Assembly: GCF_026242055.1 (NCBI RefSeq)
Contig: NZ_JAPJDL010000001.1
Coordinates: forward strand, 496,001 to 560,000
Length of the DNA: 64,000 nucleotides
Origin: Lentzea sp. NEAU-D7
GTDB lineage: Bacteria > Actinomycetota > Actinomycetes > Mycobacteriales > Pseudonocardiaceae
Reading direction: 5' to 3'
In this document: in pieces, positions 24,643 to 34,138 of the stretch
Numbering within the stretch: position 1 is the first letter of the stretch
Layout: every line of letters starts with the position of its first letter
Translations under genes and position numbers: made by a program
Notes under the pieces: generated by a model
What the model was told of the DNA's origin: nothing
The model's database searches: none
The model's input: only the letters and a program-made list of their open reading frames with translations

Positions 24643-26253
24643 TCATCTCGCCGCCAGCTCCGTGTCAGCCCGATAGGTCTCCACCGCTGCATCACGTTCA
24701 GCCGAGGACCACCCGAGCGGGCCGGCGATCAGGTCGGCTACCTCGCCCGCGACCGACGCACCGAAGTCCAGGTGTTCCATCGCGATCCGGGTCCGCCGGG
24801 CGAGCACGTCCTCCAGGCCCAGCGCGCCCTCGTGCGTCACGGCGTACACGATCTCCGCCGCCAGGTAGCCCGCCACGGGCGAGGCCAGCGACGAGTCCTG
24901 CGCGATCAGCGCCAGCACGTCGGACACGGCCGAGCCGTAGCGGCGCAGCAGACGCTCCACAGTGGACGTGGGCAGGCCGGACTCCGCAGCGACCCGAGTC
25001 CGGTCCGCCCACAGCTCTTGGAAACCGACGGCGCCGCACAACGGCAGCCGCGCGGTCAGGGAAGGTGCCACGCCGCGGCCCAGTCCGGCGACGGCCGCGT
25101 TCACGACGTCCGCGGCCATCACGCGGTAGGTCGTGTACTTGCCGCCCGCGATCACGAAGAAGCCCGGCTCGGGCTCGGCGACGGCGTGCTCGCGGGAGAG
25201 CTTCGAGGTGTCGCTCGACGCGCCGGCGAGCAACGGCCGCAGGCCCGCGTACGTGCCGACGACGTCGTCCACCGTCAGAGGCGACCGGAGCACGGCGTTG
25301 ACGTGGTCGAGGATGTAGGTGACGTCGTCGGCCGTGGCGGACACGGCCTCGGGCGCACCGGAGTACGGCGTGTCCGTGGTGCCGATGATCCAGTAGGCGC
25401 CCCAGGGGATCACGAACAGCACCGACTTCTCGGTCTGCGTGATCAGGCCGCCGTCGAGCTGGATCTTCGACCGCTCCACCAGCACGTGCACGCCCTTGGA
25501 CATCCGCACCTGGAACGGCGGCGTGCCGGGCGACATCGAGTTCAGCGAGTCGGTCCACACCCCGGTGGCGCTGATGACGCGCCGGGCCCGCACGACGTGC
25601 GTCACGCCGGAGAGCTCGTCGCGCACCGAGGCGCCGGAGACCCGGCCCTCGGAACGCAGCAGCGACGTGACCCTGGCGCGGGACACCACCGTCGCGCCGT
25701 GCTGAGCGGCCGTGCGCACCAGTGTCGTCACGAGTCGCGCGTCGTCCATCTGCGCGTCGTAGTAGCGGATGGCGCCCGCGAAGGCGGAGGTGTTCACCGA
25801 CGGCCCGACCGAGGCCATCTTGCGGCGGGAGAGGTGCCGGTGCATCGGCACGGCCCCGGCGCCGCCGATCGAGTCGTAGAGCATCACGCCCGCGCCGACG
25901 TAGGCGCGTTCCCACTGCTTCTTCAGCGGGAAGAGGAACGGCACCGGCCGCACCAGGTGCGGTGCGAGCCGGCGCAGCAACAGGCCGCGTTCCTTCAGAG
26001 CTTCCCGGACCAGCTTGAACTCCAGCTGCTCCAGGTACCGCAGCCCGCCGTGGACGAGCTTGCTGGACCGGCTCGACGTGCCCGCCGCCCAGTCGTCGGC
26101 CTCGACCAGGGCGACGGAGAGGCCGCGTGACGCCGCGTCGAGCGCAGCGCCCGCGCCGACCACCCCACCTCCGACGACGAGGACGTCGAACTCCGTGCTG
26201 CCCAGCGCTTCGAGCGATCGGGCACGGCGAGCCGGATCCAGCCTTGCGAACAA
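24643..26253 (-). CDS. glpD: Aerobic glycerol-3-phosphate dehydrogenase
   Basis: A 536-residue membrane-associated flavoprotein that oxidises glycerol 3-phosphate to dihydroxyacetone phosphate. The FAD fold is FDVLVVGGGVVGAGAALDAASRGLSVALVEADDWAAGTSSRSSKLVHGGLRYLE, a perfect GlpD signature. The other typical blocks are ATGVWTDSL, VLFVIPWGAYWIIGTTDTPY and IAGGKYTTYRVMA. The TTG at 26253 is chosen, nine bases after AGGGAG and 26 bases after glpK; homologues start close to FARLDPA. It is the third gene of the operon. Confidence 0.96.
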   Translation of the reverse strand: MFARLDPARRARSLEALGSTEFDVLVVGGGVVGAGAALDAASRGLSVALVEADDWAAGTSSRSSKLVHGGLRYLEQLEFKLVREALKERGLLLRRLAPHLVRPVPFLFPLKKQWERAYVGAGVMLYDSIGGAGAVPMHRHLSRRKMASVGPSVNTSAFAGAIRYYDAQMDDARLVTTLVRTAAQHGATVVSRARVTSLLRSEGRVSGASVRDELSGVTHVVRARRVISATGVWTDSLNSMSPGTPPFQVRMSKGVHVLVERSKIQLDGGLITQTEKSVLFVIPWGAYWIIGTTDTPYSGAPEAVSATADDVTYILDHVNAVLRSPLTVDDVVGTYAGLRPLLAGASSDTSKLSREHAVAEPEPGFFVIAGGKYTTYRVMAADVVNAAVAGLGRGVAPSLTARLPLCGAVGFQELWADRTRVAAESGLPTSTVERLLRRYGSAVSDVLALIAQDSSLASPVAGYLAAEIVYAVTHEGALGLEDVLARRTRIAMEHLDFGASVAGEVADLIAGPLGWSSAERDAAVETYRADTELAAR

Positions 26254-26279
26254 CTTCTTCAGCTCCCTAAAGAAAGAAG

Positions 26280-27797
26280 TCAGCGAACGTCGGCGTCGAC
26301 CCAGTCGAACGACTTGGTGACGGCCTTCTTCCAGTTGCGGTACTCGCGCTCGCGCTCGTCGGAGTCGAGCTCCGGCGTCCAGCGCTTGTCCTCGGCCCAG
26401 TTGGCGCGCAGCTCGTCGAGCCCGGACCAGTAGCCGACGGCCAGACCGGCGGCGTACGCGGCACCGAGAGCGGTCGTCTCGGCGACGACGGGACGCACGA
26501 CCGGCACGTCCAGGACGTCCGCCTGGAACTGCATCAGCAGCTCGTTGGCGACCATGCCGCCGTCGACCTTCAGCTCGGTCAGCGGCACACCGGAGTCGGC
26601 GTTCATCGCGTCCAGCACCTCGCGGGTCTGGAACGCCGTCGCCTCCAGCACGGCCCGCGCCAGGTGACCCTTGTTGACGAACCGGGTCAGGCCGACGACG
26701 GCGCCGCGGGCGTCCGCTCGCCAGTACGGCGCGAACAGACCGGAGAACGCCGGCACGAAGTACGCGCCACCGTTGTCGTCCACCGTCCTGGCCAGCGTCT
26801 CGATCTCGGGGGCCGAGCCGATGATGCCGAGGTTGTCGCGCAGCCACTGCACCAGCGAGCCGGTGACCGCGATCGACCCCTCGAGGGCGTAGACGGGAGC
26901 CTCGTCGCCGATCTTGTAGCAGACGGTCGTCAGCAGACCGTTCTTCGAGGCGACCTTCTCGGTACCGGTGTTGAGCAACATGAAGTTGCCGGTGCCGTAG
27001 GTGTTCTTCGCGGTGCCGGGCTCGTAGCAGACCTGGCCGAACGTCGCCGCCTGCTGGTCGCCGAGGATGCCCGCGATCGGCACGCCCTTGAGCACGCCGC
27101 CGGGGCCGCCGGTGCCGTAGACCTCGGAGGAGGAGCGGATCTCGGGCAGCATGGACAGCGGGATGCCCATGTCGGCGGCGATCTCCGCGTCCCACTGCAG
27201 CGTGTCGAGGTCCATCAGCATGGTCCGCGACGCGTTGGTGACGTCCGTGGCGTGCACACCGCCGTTGGGGCCGCCGGTGAGGTTCCACAGCGTCCACGTG
27301 TCGGTGTTGCCGAACAGCAGGTCACCGGCCTCGGCGCGCTCGCGGGCACCCTCGACGTTGTCGAGGATCCAGCGGATCTTGGGGCCGGAGAAGTAGGTGG
27401 CCAGCGGCAGGCCGACCTTCGCCTTGTAGCGGTCGGCACCGCCGCCGAGTGCGCCGAGCTCCTCGACGATCGCCTGGGTGCGGGTGTCCTGCCAGACGAT
27501 CGCGTTGTAGACCGGCTCGCCGGTGTTCTTGTCCCACACCACCGCGGTCTCGCGCTGGTTGGTGATGCCCACGGCGGCGAGGTCACCGGTGTTCAGGTCG
27601 GCCGTGGACAGTGCCTGGCCGATCACGAACCGGGTGTTCTCGGAGATCTCCACCGGGTTGTGCTCGACCCAGCCTGCCCGCGGGAAGATCTGTTCGTGCT
27701 CCTTCTGGCCCACGGCAACGATGGAGCCGCTGTGGTCGAAGATGATCGCCCGCGTGCTGGTCGTGCCCTGGTCGACGGCGAGAACGTACTGCGACAT
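26280..27797 (-). CDS. glpK: Glycerol kinase (copy 1)
   Basis: A 505-residue FGGY-family kinase that phosphorylates glycerol with ATP. N-terminal [20 protein letters not shown], the substrate motif [19 protein letters not shown], and [14 protein letters not shown] are diagnostic. FGGY signatures are intact ([69 protein letters not shown]). It follows glpF by 31 bases and precedes glpD. A second glycerol kinase lies at 29618. Confidence 0.97.
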   Translation of the reverse strand: MSQYVLAVDQGTTSTRAIIFDHSGSIVAVGQKEHEQIFPRAGWVEHNPVEISENTRFVIGQALSTADLNTGDLAAVGITNQRETAVVWDKNTGEPVYNAIVWQDTRTQAIVEELGALGGGADRYKAKVGLPLATYFSGPKIRWILDNVEGARERAEAGDLLFGNTDTWTLWNLTGGPNGGVHATDVTNASRTMLMDLDTLQWDAEIAADMGIPLSMLPEIRSSSEVYGTGGPGGVLKGVPIAGILGDQQAATFGQVCYEPGTAKNTYGTGNFMLLNTGTEKVASKNGLLTTVCYKIGDEAPVYALEGSIAVTGSLVQWLRDNLGIIGSAPEIETLARTVDDNGGAYFVPAFSGLFAPYWRADARGAVVGLTRFVNKGHLARAVLEATAFQTREVLDAMNADSGVPLTELKVDGGMVANELLMQFQADVLDVPVVRPVVAETTALGAAYAAGLAVGYWSGLDELRANWAEDKRWTPELDSDEREREYRNWKKAVTKSFDWVDADVR

Positions 27798-27828
27798 CGA
27801 TAAGTCCTTTCCGGAGAGTCAGAACACG

Positions 27829-28599
27829 TCAGAACGCGAGCGAGGCGACGACACCGGCGAGCGCGCCGCCGATGATCGGCCCCACGACCGGCACCCAGGA
27901 GTAGCTCCAGTCGGAGTCCTTCTTGCCGACAGCCTCGATTTTGGGGCCATCGCCGCTCGTGCCCTTGTAGGACAGCGGAAGCAGCGCGTGCGCGATGCGC
28001 GGGCCGAGGTCGCGGGCGGGGTTGATCGCGTAGCCGGTGGGACCACCGAGAGAGGCACCGATGCCGACGACGAGCATGGCCACTGCCAGCGGGCCGAGCT
28101 GGGTCGGCGTCTTGCCGAGCGCGAGCACCACGAAGACCAGGACGAACGTGCCGATGATCTCGCACACCAGGTTCCAGGTGTAGCTGCGGATCGCCGGGCC
28201 GGTGGAGAAGACCGCGAGCTTGAGGCCCTCGTCGGGCGTCTCGTCGAAGTGCGGCTTGTACGCGAGCCACGCGAACACGGCACCGAGGAACGCGCCCAGC
28301 ATCTCACCGGCGAAGTAGACGAGCGTCGAGCCCACGCCGACCGGCACACCGGGTGCGAACTCGTCCGCGCCACTGGTGAGGATGCCGATCGTCACGGCGG
28401 GGTTGAGGTGCGCGCCCGACTTGTAAGCGATGTAGACACCGGCGAACACACCGAGGCCCCAACCGAAGTTGATCAACAGCCAGCCGCCGTCGAAGCCCTT
28501 CGACTTGGCGAGCAGCACGTTGGCCACCACACCCGCACCCAGCAACAACAAGATGCCCGTACCGAGCACCTCGCTGAGGAACACTGTCCCGAGACCCAC
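27829..28599 (-). CDS. glpF: Glycerol uptake facilitator (MIP/aquaporin family)
   Basis: A 256-residue six-helix channel for passive glycerol entry. Both NPA boxes are present, SGAHLNPAVTIGIL and TGYAINPARDLGPR; Asp after the second box (NPARD) is typical of glycerol-conducting aquaglyceroporins. The start is GTG 28599 with GGGAGG five bases upstream. First gene of glpF-glpK-glpD-orf, transcribed divergently from the IclR gene. Confidence 0.95.
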   Translation of the reverse strand: MGLGTVFLSEVLGTGILLLLGAGVVANVLLAKSKGFDGGWLLINFGWGLGVFAGVYIAYKSGAHLNPAVTIGILTSGADEFAPGVPVGVGSTLVYFAGEMLGAFLGAVFAWLAYKPHFDETPDEGLKLAVFSTGPAIRSYTWNLVCEIIGTFVLVFVVLALGKTPTQLGPLAVAMLVVGIGASLGGPTGYAINPARDLGPRIAHALLPLSYKGTSGDGPKIEAVGKKDSDWSYSWVPVVGPIIGGALAGVVASLAF

Positions 28600-28693
28600 G
28601 CTGGCCTCCCATTCGTCCTTGAACGGCTGATCACCCCGTGGTGATTGAGGCGGAACGTAATGAGCCACGTCACGCCTGCTCAACAGGCACGTT

Positions 28694-28706
28694 TCGACAA
28701 TGTCGA
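28694..28706. promoter_or_regulatory. Palindromic operator upstream of glpF
   Basis: TCGACA-A-TGTCGA is a perfect 13-base palindrome about 90 bases before the glpF start. It matches the element at 28802-28814 in 11 of 13 bases, and both are followed by CAC. Likely bound by the IclR/GylR-type regulator encoded at 28843. Confidence 0.7.
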
Positions 28707-28801
28707 CACCTGGCACCCACGAACGTGTGACCGACCGGTCACGCTGCGCGCAGACAAGGCGTTTCGGGCCTGTTTCCAGGGGTGACGGCTGCCCTAGCTG
28801 T

Positions 28802-28814
28802 TCGACATTGCCGA
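28802..28814. promoter_or_regulatory. Near-palindromic operator overlapping the iclR -35 box
   Basis: TCGACA-T-TGCCGA overlaps a TTGCCG -35 box (28808-28813). A TACGTT -10 follows at 28831-28836 with 17-base spacing, and the GTG start is six bases later. The arrangement implies autorepression and a leaderless messenger. Confidence 0.7.
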
Positions 28815-28830
28815 CACGGGTCGTCTCAAT

Positions 28831-28836
28831 TACGTT
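28831..28836 (+). promoter_or_regulatory. -10 element of leaderless iclR/gylR promoter
   Basis: TACGTT is spaced 17 bases from TTGCCG and ends six bases before the GTG at 28843, so transcription should begin at or next to the start codon. No Shine-Dalgarno is present. Confidence 0.6.
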
Positions 28837-28842
28837 TCTCGC

Positions 28843-29607
28843 GTGCCGGGACCCATCCAGTCGATCGAACGCGCCGCAGCCGTGCTGCGGCTTCTGGCGC
28901 GTGGCTCCGGCCACCACGGTCTCACGGAGATAGCCGACTCGCTCGGTCTCGCGCGGGGCACCGCGCACGGGATTCTCCGCACGTTGCAACGGGTCGAGTT
29001 CGTCGAGCAGGACCACACGACCGGGCGGTACCGGCTCGGTGCCGCGCTGCTGCACCTGGGAACGTCCTACCTCGACGCGAACGAGCTGCGTTCTCGATCG
29101 ATCAACTGGGCCGACACTCTCGCCGCGCGGTCCGGCCAGGAGGTGCGGATCGGCATGCACCACGACGGCGCCGTCCTCGTCGTGCACCACGTGTTCCGTC
29201 CCGATGACTCTGTGCAAACACTCGGCATCGGCGCGATGCTGCCGTTGCACGCCACGGCGCTCGGCAAGGTGCTGCTCGCCTACGACCCGGACCTGTCGGC
29301 GGCCGCACGCCGGCGGGAGCTCACGTCGCTGACGCGCAGGACGATCACGCGCACCCAGATGCTGGAGCGCGTGCTGACCGAGGTGCGCGGGCAGGGCTGG
29401 GCCGGCGAGGCCGAGGAGTACATGCCGGGTGAGGCGAGCATCGCCGCCCCGATCCGGATCCCCGGCGGCCTGGTGATCGGTGCGATCGGGATCTCGGGCG
29501 CCGCGGACCGCCTGTGCGACTCGGCGGGCCGTCCGCGTGCGACGCTGGTGCGCCAGGTCGTGCAGGCCGCCGAGTCGGTCACCACTTCGCTCGTCGACGA
29601 GAACTGA
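28843..29607 (+). CDS. IclR-family regulator of glycerol use (GylR-like)
   Basis: A 254-residue regulator. The N-terminal winged HTH is IQSIERAAAVLRLLARGSGHHGLTEIADSLGLARGTAHGILRTLQRVEFVEQ, which is close to the GylR group that controls glycerol genes in streptomycetes. The C-terminal effector domain has LPLHATALGKVLLAYDP and GWAGEAEEYMPGEASIAAPIR. Placed between glpF-glpK-glpD (divergent) and a second glpK (10 bases downstream), it probably represses both until glycerol 3-phosphate is present. Confidence 0.93.
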   Translation: MPGPIQSIERAAAVLRLLARGSGHHGLTEIADSLGLARGTAHGILRTLQRVEFVEQDHTTGRYRLGAALLHLGTSYLDANELRSRSINWADTLAARSGQEVRIGMHHDGAVLVVHHVFRPDDSVQTLGIGAMLPLHATALGKVLLAYDPDLSAAARRRELTSLTRRTITRTQMLERVLTEVRGQGWAGEAEEYMPGEASIAAPIRIPGGLVIGAIGISGAADRLCDSAGRPRATLVRQVVQAAESVTTSLVDEN

Positions 29608-29617
29608 AGGGCTCGCC

Positions 29618-31126
29618 GTGCAACGGTTCGTAATGGCGATCGACCAGGGCACGACGTCGACGCGCTGCATCGTGTTCGACCAGAACGCCCGCCTCGTCGC
29701 GGTCGCGCAGCGCGAACACCGGCAGTACCACCCGCGGCCGGGGTGGGTCGAGCAGGACGCCGTGGAGATCTGGCGCAACGTCGACCGGATCGTGCCGCAG
29801 GCGTTGCGGCAGGCGGGGATCACGGCCGAGCAGGTCGTCGCGATGGGCATCACGAACCAGCGCGAGACGTTCGTGCTGTGGGACCGGCACACGGGCGTCC
29901 CGATCGGACGCGCGATCGTCTGGGAGGACATCCGGACCGAGGACCTCGTCGCCGAGCTCGGGAAGAAGCAGGGCATCGAGGAGGTCCGCGACCGCTGCGG
30001 CCTGCCGCTCGCGACGTACTTCTCGGCGCCGTCGCTGCGGTGGATGCTCGACAACGTGGCCGGGCTGCGCGCGAAGGCCGAGCGCGGCGACGTCCTGTTC
30101 GGCACCATGGACACCTGGCTGATCTGGAACCTCACCGGGGGCGTCAGCGGTGGCCTGCACGTCACGGACGTGACCAACGCGTCGCGGACGATGCTGATGA
30201 ACCTCTCGACGCGCCAATGGGATCCGATGCTGCTGGAGTTCTTCGGCGTGCCGTCCTCGATGCTGCCGGAGATCCGCCCGTCGACCGAGATCAGCGGTGT
30301 CACGACCCGCGTGGTGCCGGGCATCTCGATCACCGCCGCGCTGGGCGACCAGCACGCGGCGCTGTTCGGGCAGACCTGCTTCGAGAAGGGGTCGATCAAG
30401 GGCACCTACGGCACCGGCGGGTTCCTGCTGATGAACACCGGCACCGAGCTGGTGCGGTCGAAGCACGGGCTGCTGACGACGATCGGCTACCAGATCGGCG
30501 GCGAACCGGCGTACGCGCTGGAGGGGTCGATCGCCGTGGCCGGGTCGCTGGTGCAGTGGTTCCGCGACAACCTCGGGCTGATCCACAGCGCGCCGGAGAT
30601 CGAGACCCTGGCGCGCACGGTGAAGGACAACGGCGGCTGCTACATCGTGCCGGCGTTCTCGGGGCTCTTCGCGCCGCACTGGCTCTCGCAGGCGCGCGGG
30701 CTCGTCGTCGGGCTGACGTCGTACATCAACAAGGGCCACCTGGCGCGGGCCGTGCTGGAGGCGACGGGCTGGCAGACGCGCGAGGTGGTCGACGCGATGA
30801 ACGCCGATCTCGGGGTGCCGACGCCGGTGTTGAAGGTGGACGGCGGGATGACCGCCGACCACCTCCTGATGCAGTTCCTCGCGGACGTGCTGGACATCCC
30901 GGTGATGCGGCCGCTGGTGGCGGAGACCGTGTCGCTGGGTGCCGCGTACGCCGCCGGTCTGGCCGCGGGGTACTGGCCGGACCTGGAGGGCTTGCGGAGG
31001 AACTGGCACCTGGCCGCGCGGTGGAACCCGGCGATGGACGCCCGGCACCGCGAGGACGAGTACGCGAACTGGAAGCGGGCCGTGGAACTCACGTTCGCGT
31101 GGGCCCGCTCCACTCCGTCCAGTTAG
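29618..31126 (+). CDS. glpK: Glycerol kinase (copy 2)
   Basis: A 502-residue FGGY kinase with the same signatures as copy 1 ([51 protein letters not shown]), but clearly diverged along its length. The GTG at 29618 has GAAGG upstream, and the gene follows iclR by ten bases, so it is cotranscribed with the regulator. It converges on pepP with a nine-base gap. It may give a different affinity or a regulated back-up of the first kinase. Confidence 0.95.
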   Translation: MQRFVMAIDQGTTSTRCIVFDQNARLVAVAQREHRQYHPRPGWVEQDAVEIWRNVDRIVPQALRQAGITAEQVVAMGITNQRETFVLWDRHTGVPIGRAIVWEDIRTEDLVAELGKKQGIEEVRDRCGLPLATYFSAPSLRWMLDNVAGLRAKAERGDVLFGTMDTWLIWNLTGGVSGGLHVTDVTNASRTMLMNLSTRQWDPMLLEFFGVPSSMLPEIRPSTEISGVTTRVVPGISITAALGDQHAALFGQTCFEKGSIKGTYGTGGFLLMNTGTELVRSKHGLLTTIGYQIGGEPAYALEGSIAVAGSLVQWFRDNLGLIHSAPEIETLARTVKDNGGCYIVPAFSGLFAPHWLSQARGLVVGLTSYINKGHLARAVLEATGWQTREVVDAMNADLGVPTPVLKVDGGMTADHLLMQFLADVLDIPVMRPLVAETVSLGAAYAAGLAAGYWPDLEGLRRNWHLAARWNPAMDARHREDEYANWKRAVELTFAWARSTPSS

Positions 31127-31135
31127 GACTCCGGC

Positions 31136-32533
31136 TCAGGACCGCTGCTTGCGAACCCACGCGGCGACGTCGTCGGTCTCGATCGGCAGCGCGTCGGACA
31201 GGACGTCCGCGCCGGTCGACGTGACGACCAGGTCGTCCTCGATGCGCACGCCGATGCCGCGCAGCTCCGGCGGCAGCGTCTCGTCGTTGGGGTGGAAGTA
31301 CAGGCCGGGCTCGACCGTGAGCGCCATGCCGCGTTCCAGGATGCCCTGCTGGTAGGTCTCCTGACGGGCGTCGGCGCAGTCGTGCACGTCGAGGCCGAGG
31401 AAGTGCCCGGTGCCGCAGACGATGTAGCGGCGGTGGTGCTGGCCGGACGGGTCGAGCGCCTTGTCGACGCTGACCGGCAGCAGGCCCCAGTCGTGCAGGC
31501 CCTCGGCGAGCACGCGCATCGCGGTGTGGTGGAACGCGCTGTAGTCGTTGCCCGGCCGCACTTCCGCGAGCGCGGCGACGTGCGACTTGAGCACGAGGTC
31601 GTACACCTGGCGCTGCGGTGCGCTGAACTCGCCGCTGACCGGGAACGTGCGGGTGACGTCGGCGGTGTAGAGGGAGTTCATCTCGACGCCCGCGTCGAGC
31701 AGCAGCAGGTCGGTGTCGTTCACGCGGCCGTCGCAGCGCGTCCAGTGCAGGACCGGGGCGTGCGGGCCGGCGGCGACGATCGAGGTGTAGCCGGGGCCCT
31801 TGCCCTCGGTGCGGGCGCGGCGGTCGAACGTGCCCTGCAGCCAGCGCTCTCCCCCGCCGCGCACGGCCTGGCCGAGCTCCATGGCGACGTCGGCGAAGCC
31901 CTTGACCGACGCGTCGACGGCCTGGCGGAGCTGGTCGACCTCCCAGTCGTCCTTGATCCGGCGCAGCTCGGCGAGCACGGTGCGCAGCTCGTCGCTGTGC
32001 GAGCCGGTCAGCGCGTCGAGCAGCGGGTCGACGCCCTTGGCGACGAGCGTCTCCGGGTGGCGGCCGCGCAGGGCGTTCGCGAGGTCCTCCAGCGGCCGGG
32101 CCGTGATGCCGAGCGCCTCGCCCCACTCCTTCGGGCCGGCGGCGGCGCCGATCCAGAACGGGCTGCGGTCGGCGTCGCCGAAGAAGTCGACGCTGTGGGT
32201 CTCGCTCGGGACCGGCACGAACAGCGTGGCGTCGTCGCCGGTCATCACCAGCACGGCGCCCTCGACCTGGCAGCCGGTCAGCCACACGAAGTCGCTGTCG
32301 GCGCGGAACTCGTGGAACGTGTCGTTGGACCGGACGTGCGCGCGCCCGGCGGCCAGCGCGATCCGCTTGCCGGGCAGCGCCGCGGCGAGCCGGGCGCGAT
32401 GAGCCGCGGCCGCCTCCGCCGTGCCCTGCGGCAGGTCGACGGAGCTGTCCCACTCACCCCAGCCGTCGCGGATGTACGTGCGGAAACCGTCCGCGTCCAC
32501 CAGTTTCGCCATGTCGCGGCGTGTCCGAGCCAA
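31136..32533 (-). CDS. pepP: Aminopeptidase P family protein (Xaa-Pro aminopeptidase)
   Basis: A 465-residue metallopeptidase of the M24 pita-bread fold, with an N-terminal creatinase-like domain (residues ~40-170). Metal ligands appear in order: LLLLDAGVEMNSLYTADVTRTF (two Asp), GTGHFLGLDVHD (His), ALTVEPGLYF (Glu) and GIGVRIEDDLVV (Glu). It removes N-terminal residues before proline, in the cytoplasm. TTG 32533 is chosen because GGAAGGA lies six bases upstream; ATG 32512 is a weaker alternative. It is divergent from the lipoprotein gene. Confidence 0.93.
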   Translation of the reverse strand: MARTRRDMAKLVDADGFRTYIRDGWGEWDSSVDLPQGTAEAAAAHRARLAAALPGKRIALAAGRAHVRSNDTFHEFRADSDFVWLTGCQVEGAVLVMTGDDATLFVPVPSETHSVDFFGDADRSPFWIGAAAGPKEWGEALGITARPLEDLANALRGRHPETLVAKGVDPLLDALTGSHSDELRTVLAELRRIKDDWEVDQLRQAVDASVKGFADVAMELGQAVRGGGERWLQGTFDRRARTEGKGPGYTSIVAAGPHAPVLHWTRCDGRVNDTDLLLLDAGVEMNSLYTADVTRTFPVSGEFSAPQRQVYDLVLKSHVAALAEVRPGNDYSAFHHTAMRVLAEGLHDWGLLPVSVDKALDPSGQHHRRYIVCGTGHFLGLDVHDCADARQETYQQGILERGMALTVEPGLYFHPNDETLPPELRGIGVRIEDDLVVTSTGADVLSDALPIETDDVAAWVRKQRS

Positions 32534-32606
32534 TTCAGGTCCTTCCGGAGTAGTCCTCCGCCCCACCCTTCCCGCACTCCGAGGGGTCTCGCCAATCCCA
32601 GATGGC

Positions 32607-32623
32607 CATAGCTTCACGCTATG
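32607..32623. promoter_or_regulatory. LysR-type T-N11-A box 1 (CATAGC-N5-GCTATG)
   Basis: A perfect inverted repeat CATAGC-TTCAC-GCTATG followed by GAAA, 63 bases before the lipoprotein start. It has the same half-sites, spacing and following GAAA as the box at 36485-36501 and nearly the same as 34122-34138. Confidence 0.7.
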
Positions 32624-32686
32624 GAAACCGGGAAGATGTATCCACCGGTCGGCCGCAGTGCTCTTCCTACTGGAGGAGGCATCGCC

Positions 32687-33217
32687 ATGAACCCTCTGAC
32701 CCCCATCTGTCTCCTGGTCGCCGCCGCGCTCACCGCCTGCGGTCAACCGCCACCGCCGCGCGCTCCGCAGCCGGAGGTCACGCCCACGTCGACCACCGCG
32801 GCCACGACCAGCACCGGCGTCGTCGCGCCCACGACCACGAGCACCACCGTCCTCGTCGTGCCCACGACCAGGACGAACGCACCTCCGAAACCCCCTCGCA
32901 CCACCACGACGACGAAACCGCCGCCACCACCGCCGAAACCCCCGGACCGCTGGGTGCTACCGGCCGGCCTGCGCGGGTCCATCGAGCAGCAGGACGAGCA
33001 GTTCTTCCCCGAGAGCTGGGGCCGGATCCAGGGGCAGGTGGCCGAGGCGTGCCCCGGCCAGGTGCTGTGCGTGGGGCACGCGCTGGTCGTCGACCCGGCC
33101 AGCGGGCTCACGGAAGACTGCTTCGTCGTCCCCGGCGGCATCTCGGTGCCCGATCCCCTGCACGAGGGCGGCACTATCACGTTCCGGGTCACCAACGACC
33201 TGTGCTCCGGGGGCTGA
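32687..33217 (+). CDS. Lipoprotein with Thr/Pro-rich linker
   Basis: A 176-residue lipoprotein with lipobox LTAC (Cys18). The next ~70 residues are Thr/Pro/Lys-rich (TTTSTTVLVVPTTR..., KPPPPPPKPPDR), a wall-spanning linker. The C-terminal ~90 residues are a small globular domain (WVLPAGLRGSIEQQDEQFFPESWGRIQGQVAEACPGQVLCVGHALVVDP...) with four Cys that could form two disulfides. I do not recognise that domain. ATG 32687 is preceded by GGAGGAGG. It lies in an operon with the membrane protein at 33221. Confidence 0.75.
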   Translation: MNPLTPICLLVAAALTACGQPPPPRAPQPEVTPTSTTAATTSTGVVAPTTTSTTVLVVPTTRTNAPPKPPRTTTTTKPPPPPPKPPDRWVLPAGLRGSIEQQDEQFFPESWGRIQGQVAEACPGQVLCVGHALVVDPASGLTEDCFVVPGGISVPDPLHEGGTITFRVTNDLCSGG

Positions 33218-33220
33218 GCC

Positions 33221-34114
33221 GTGCGCGCCGCCTCCCCACGGCCGAAGGACGAGGCGCCGTCGCGGGCGTTGCGGGTCTTCGGTTCCATCCTCGCGCCGAC
33301 CACCGTGCTGACCGCGCTGCTGTTCTTCTTCGGCACCCGGCACGCGTTGTTCTTCTGCGAGTGGTTCGGCGTGCACTACTCGGTGCTGGGCCTGACCGCG
33401 TCGGACTACCTGATCCGCAGCGCGGACGGCATGTTCGTCCCGCTGACCGTGCTGGCGGCCGCGGGCCTGGGCGTGCTCTGGGGCTACCGCTTCCTGCAGT
33501 CCGCGCTGACGCCGAGGACGTGGCGCGTCCTGACGCGGCGGGCCGTGCCGGTGCTGGTGTCGCTGGGCTCGGCGTTCGTGCTGGCGGGGCTCGCCGGTCT
33601 CGCGGCGCCCGGCCTGTTCCGCGCGGTGGCGGGCCTGCCGGGGGTGTTCGTGGCGCTGGGCGTGGTGTTGTTCCCCGTGGCGGAGCACCTGCACACGTCG
33701 CTGTCCGGCAGGCGGGCCACCGGCGTCGTGCCGGTGGTCCAGTGGACGCTGACCTTCGTGCTCGCGAGCATCGGCCTGTTCTGGGCGGTCAACGACTACT
33801 CGGCGGCGGTCGGCGAGGTCAGGGGGTACGAGTACGAGACCAAGCTCCGCACGATGCCGGAGACTGTCGTGTTCAGCACCAAGGACCTGGGGATCCGGGC
33901 GCCGGACGTCACCAGCACGCTGTGCACCGCGCCGGACTCGGCCTACCGGTTCCGCTACGACGGCCTGGTCCTCGTTCTGCAGTCGGGCGGCCAGAGCTTC
34001 CTGCTGCCGAAGGGCTGGAACAGGGGCGACGGCGTCGCCCTGGTGCTGCCGCGCTCGGGGGACGTGCGCCTGGAGTTCTCGCCGGTCGGCGCCCAGCGCG
34101 ACCGCACCTGCTGA
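33221..34114 (+). CDS. Multi-pass membrane protein with extracytoplasmic C-terminal domain
   Basis: A 297-residue protein with five hydrophobic segments in the first ~190 residues (LAPTTVLTALLFFFG, FVPLTVLAAAGLGVLWGY, AVPVLVSLGSAFVLAGLAGL, LPGVFVALGVVLFPVAEHL, VVQWTLTFVLASIGLFWAV). The last ~100 residues are soluble. The start GTG 33221 is four bases after the lipoprotein stop. The family is unknown to me; the pairing suggests a surface complex. Confidence 0.65.
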   Translation: MRAASPRPKDEAPSRALRVFGSILAPTTVLTALLFFFGTRHALFFCEWFGVHYSVLGLTASDYLIRSADGMFVPLTVLAAAGLGVLWGYRFLQSALTPRTWRVLTRRAVPVLVSLGSAFVLAGLAGLAAPGLFRAVAGLPGVFVALGVVLFPVAEHLHTSLSGRRATGVVPVVQWTLTFVLASIGLFWAVNDYSAAVGEVRGYEYETKLRTMPETVVFSTKDLGIRAPDVTSTLCTAPDSAYRFRYDGLVLVLQSGGQSFLLPKGWNRGDGVALVLPRSGDVRLEFSPVGAQRDRTC

Positions 34115-34121
34115 CTCCGCG

Positions 34122-34138
34122 TATAGCCTCGCCCTATG
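34122..34138. promoter_or_regulatory. LysR-type T-N11-A box 2 at the regulator's own start
   Basis: TATAGC-CTCGC-CCTATG followed by GAA overlaps the LysR start codon (34136). Ten of twelve arm bases equal boxes 1 and 3, which fits autorepression. Confidence 0.55.
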
